From assembly GCA_021463865.1 (NCBI GenBank), contig JAJTXY010000009.1:113077-177076 (forward strand): a stretch of 64,000 nucleotides of DNA, written 5' to 3'. The position numbers and the translations under genes were made by a program. Shown piece by piece: positions 62,825 through 64,000 of this stretch. Under the pieces are notes generated by a model. It saw only the letters and a program-made list of their open reading frames with translations, had not been told where the DNA came from and ran no database searches. Source of the stretch: Anaerolineae bacterium. Lineage in GTDB: Bacteria; Chloroflexota; Anaerolineae; Aggregatilineales; J027. Positions within the stretch are counted from its first letter, which is position 1, and each line of letters starts with the position of its first letter.

Positions 62825-64000
62825 AGGCCGTTCGTATCTTCTTCCGGTTCAGTGTGAATTGTCACCCGATGAAGCTGCGGAAATTGCATCCGCAAAAATA
62901 ACTCGGCCTCCTCTGCAATTTGATGGGCCATCTCAATACTGATGTCCCCCGGCAAATGGCAGTGCAATGTCAGTGCGTAGCCTGCGCGGTCACGCCGAAT
63001 ATTGGAATCATGCCAATCGCCTTGTGGAAATTGCTGGCGTAATTTGGTTAAAGCGTCTACATGGAGTTTGGTGGCATCAGGCGATACCGCAGGCATCGCG
63101 CTGGCAAATTCAGCAGGTTCGATGTGCGTCACCACATCTACGATTTCAGGCCGATCCCGCAGCCGAGACTCCAATTGGTCAATTTGGCGATGGGCCTCAC
63201 GCAAAGTTACCGCTGGGGGTACTTCGACGTGCATCTCCAACACTTTACCCTGCGGTGTCACTACCCCACTGATTTCGTGTACCCCCAACCCCAATGCGTC
63301 GGCAGCAGCACGAGCAGCCGTGATATAGTCCAATTGGTGGCTGTTATCTGGGATGACGTGAACCTGCACTTCCATGATATGGGGAAAACGCCCTGCCAGT
63401 CGTTCCCGAATACGCTCGGTGATATTGCTGGCATATTCCGTACTGATACTCGAATCCATCTGCACATCCAAATCCACCAATACGGCATCTTCTGTGCCCC
63501 GACTGCGGGCACGAATCACTTTATTCACCCCCGGCGTCAATTCGGCGATTTCCGCCAGTTTTTCGGGCGATAGTGGCGCTTCATCCACCAACACACCGCC
63601 CGTGCGCCGCAAAATACCCCATGCCGTATAACCAATCACTCCCACGATCAACAGCGACACCGCCGCGTCCATCCACCCCAGCCCCAGTTTGACGCCAATC
63701 AAACCCGCGATGACCGAAATTGTCACCCAGACATCGGAGGTAGTATGGGCAGCATCAGCTTTCAATAATTCCGAAGTCAGCTTTTGGCTCTTATTGCGTT
63801 CATACAACACGACCCAAAGATTAATTATCAGTGTCGCCAGCAGCACCGCAAATTGAGCCTCCCCGACTTCTGGCACTTCACCCGAACGGAGTCGTTCTAT
63901 GGCGACTTTGAGCACTTCCCACCCCGCCAGAAGGAGCATCCCACCAATCCCCAAACTCGCCAGTGTTTCAAATCGCTGATGTCCATAGGGATGTGTTTCA
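62821..64000 (-). CDS. Cation diffusion facilitator with extended C-terminal domain, 5' end outside the window
   Basis: The open frame continues to the window edge: upstream of the TTG at 63954 it reads 'ETHPYGHQRFETLASLG', the CDF 'HPYGHGRFE' loop, so the true start lies beyond 64000. Membrane helices follow, with the metal-site 'DAAHTTSDVWVT' segment (His-x3-Asp). The cytoplasmic part is long (about 250 residues) and appears to hold up to three ferredoxin-like dimerisation modules ('ELTPGVNKVIRARSRG', 'VSVPPAVTLREAHRQIDQLE' region, and 'YALTLHCHLPGDISIEMAHQIAEEAE'), where typical transporters have one. It would export Zn, Fe, Co or similar ions. Confidence 0.88.
   Translation of the reverse strand, partial: ETHPYGHQRFETLASLGIGGMLLLAGWEVLKVAIERLRSGEVPEVGEAQFAVLLATLIINLWVVLYERNKSQKLTSELLKADAAHTTSDVWVTISVIAGLIGVKLGLGWMDAAVSLLIVGVIGYTAWGILRRTGGVLVDEAPLSPEKLAEIAELTPGVNKVIRARSRGTEDAVLVDLDVQMDSSISTEYASNITERIRERLAGRFPHIMEVQVHVIPDNSHQLDYITAARAAADALGLGVHEISGVVTPQGKVLEMHVEVPPAVTLREAHRQIDQLESRLRDRPEIVDVVTHIEPAEFASAMPAVSPDATKLHVDALTKLRQQFPQGDWHDSNIRRDRAGYALTLHCHLPGDISIEMAHQIAEEAELFLRMQFPQLHRVTIHTEPEEDTNGL

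Overview
The window is an ordinary chromosomal stretch of a moderate-GC, probably Chloroflexota (Anaerolineae-like) bacterium. This placement is an inference. It rests on the fused NuoC-NuoD subunit, many GAF-domain signalling proteins, numerous Thr/Pro-rich exported proteins and lipoproteins, LCP and class A beta-lactamase-like wall proteins, and the DUF1800/DUF1501 pair. No rRNA, tRNA, CRISPR array, insertion sequence or phage gene was recognised. Coding density is high, and no gene-free stretch exceeds about 240 bases.

Layout. 1-9.4 kb: a HicB-like fragment, a MetE-like zinc protein, a CpaF/TadA-type ATPase, a GDP-mannose to GDP-6-deoxyhexose pair (gmd with an rmd-like reductase), TatD, an SH3 surface protein, an Fe-S carrier beside a SufR-type regulator, and MoaB. 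9.5-18.3 kb: a small membrane protein, a 1165-residue eCIS-cargo-like protein, and an operon iscX-nuoB-nuoCD-nuoI whose NuoI carries a long repeat-containing tail. 18.3-25 kb: aldehyde dehydrogenase, an exported protein, an operator-like repeat cluster, an Mrp ATPase without the CxxC motif, and an MBL-fold lactonase-like enzyme with an Rrf2 regulator, sharing a matching 32-bp site. 25-30.4 kb: a partner-switching module (STAS; HATPase-STAS fusion; six-GAF SpoIIE phosphatase). 30.3-42.6 kb: a lipoprotein, an FtsK-like protein without a Walker A lysine, a beta-propeller, an LCP protein, a histidine-kinase-like protein without its histidine, a NUDIX enzyme and a serine hydrolase. 42.7-46.8 kb: yebC-ruvC-ruvA and a REC-GAF-kinase hybrid. 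46.9-53.1 kb: lipoprotein, membrane protein, truncated globin, a Clp/Hsp100 ATPase fused to a release-factor-2-like domain, and a duplicated RNase H. 53.1-64 kb: lipoprotein, NarL-type two-component pair, DUF1800/DUF1501 TAT proteins, a YflT-like stress protein, L-lactate dehydrogenase and a CDF transporter running off the window.

The strongest candidate for something undescribed is the Clp-RF2 fusion (48456-52010). It has a two-ATPase Hsp100 body and a C-terminal region collinear with RF2 that retains ribosome-contacting parts but has lost the stop-codon SPF motif and the whole GGQ domain. A recurring theme is families that have lost catalytic residues (FtsK-like, HisKA-like, second RNase H domain, CxxC-less Mrp). 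A second theme is dispersed Fe-S genes (IscA/ErpA-like, SufR, IscX, Mrp). Five copies of a G/C-rich hairpin repeat sit exactly at gene boundaries.
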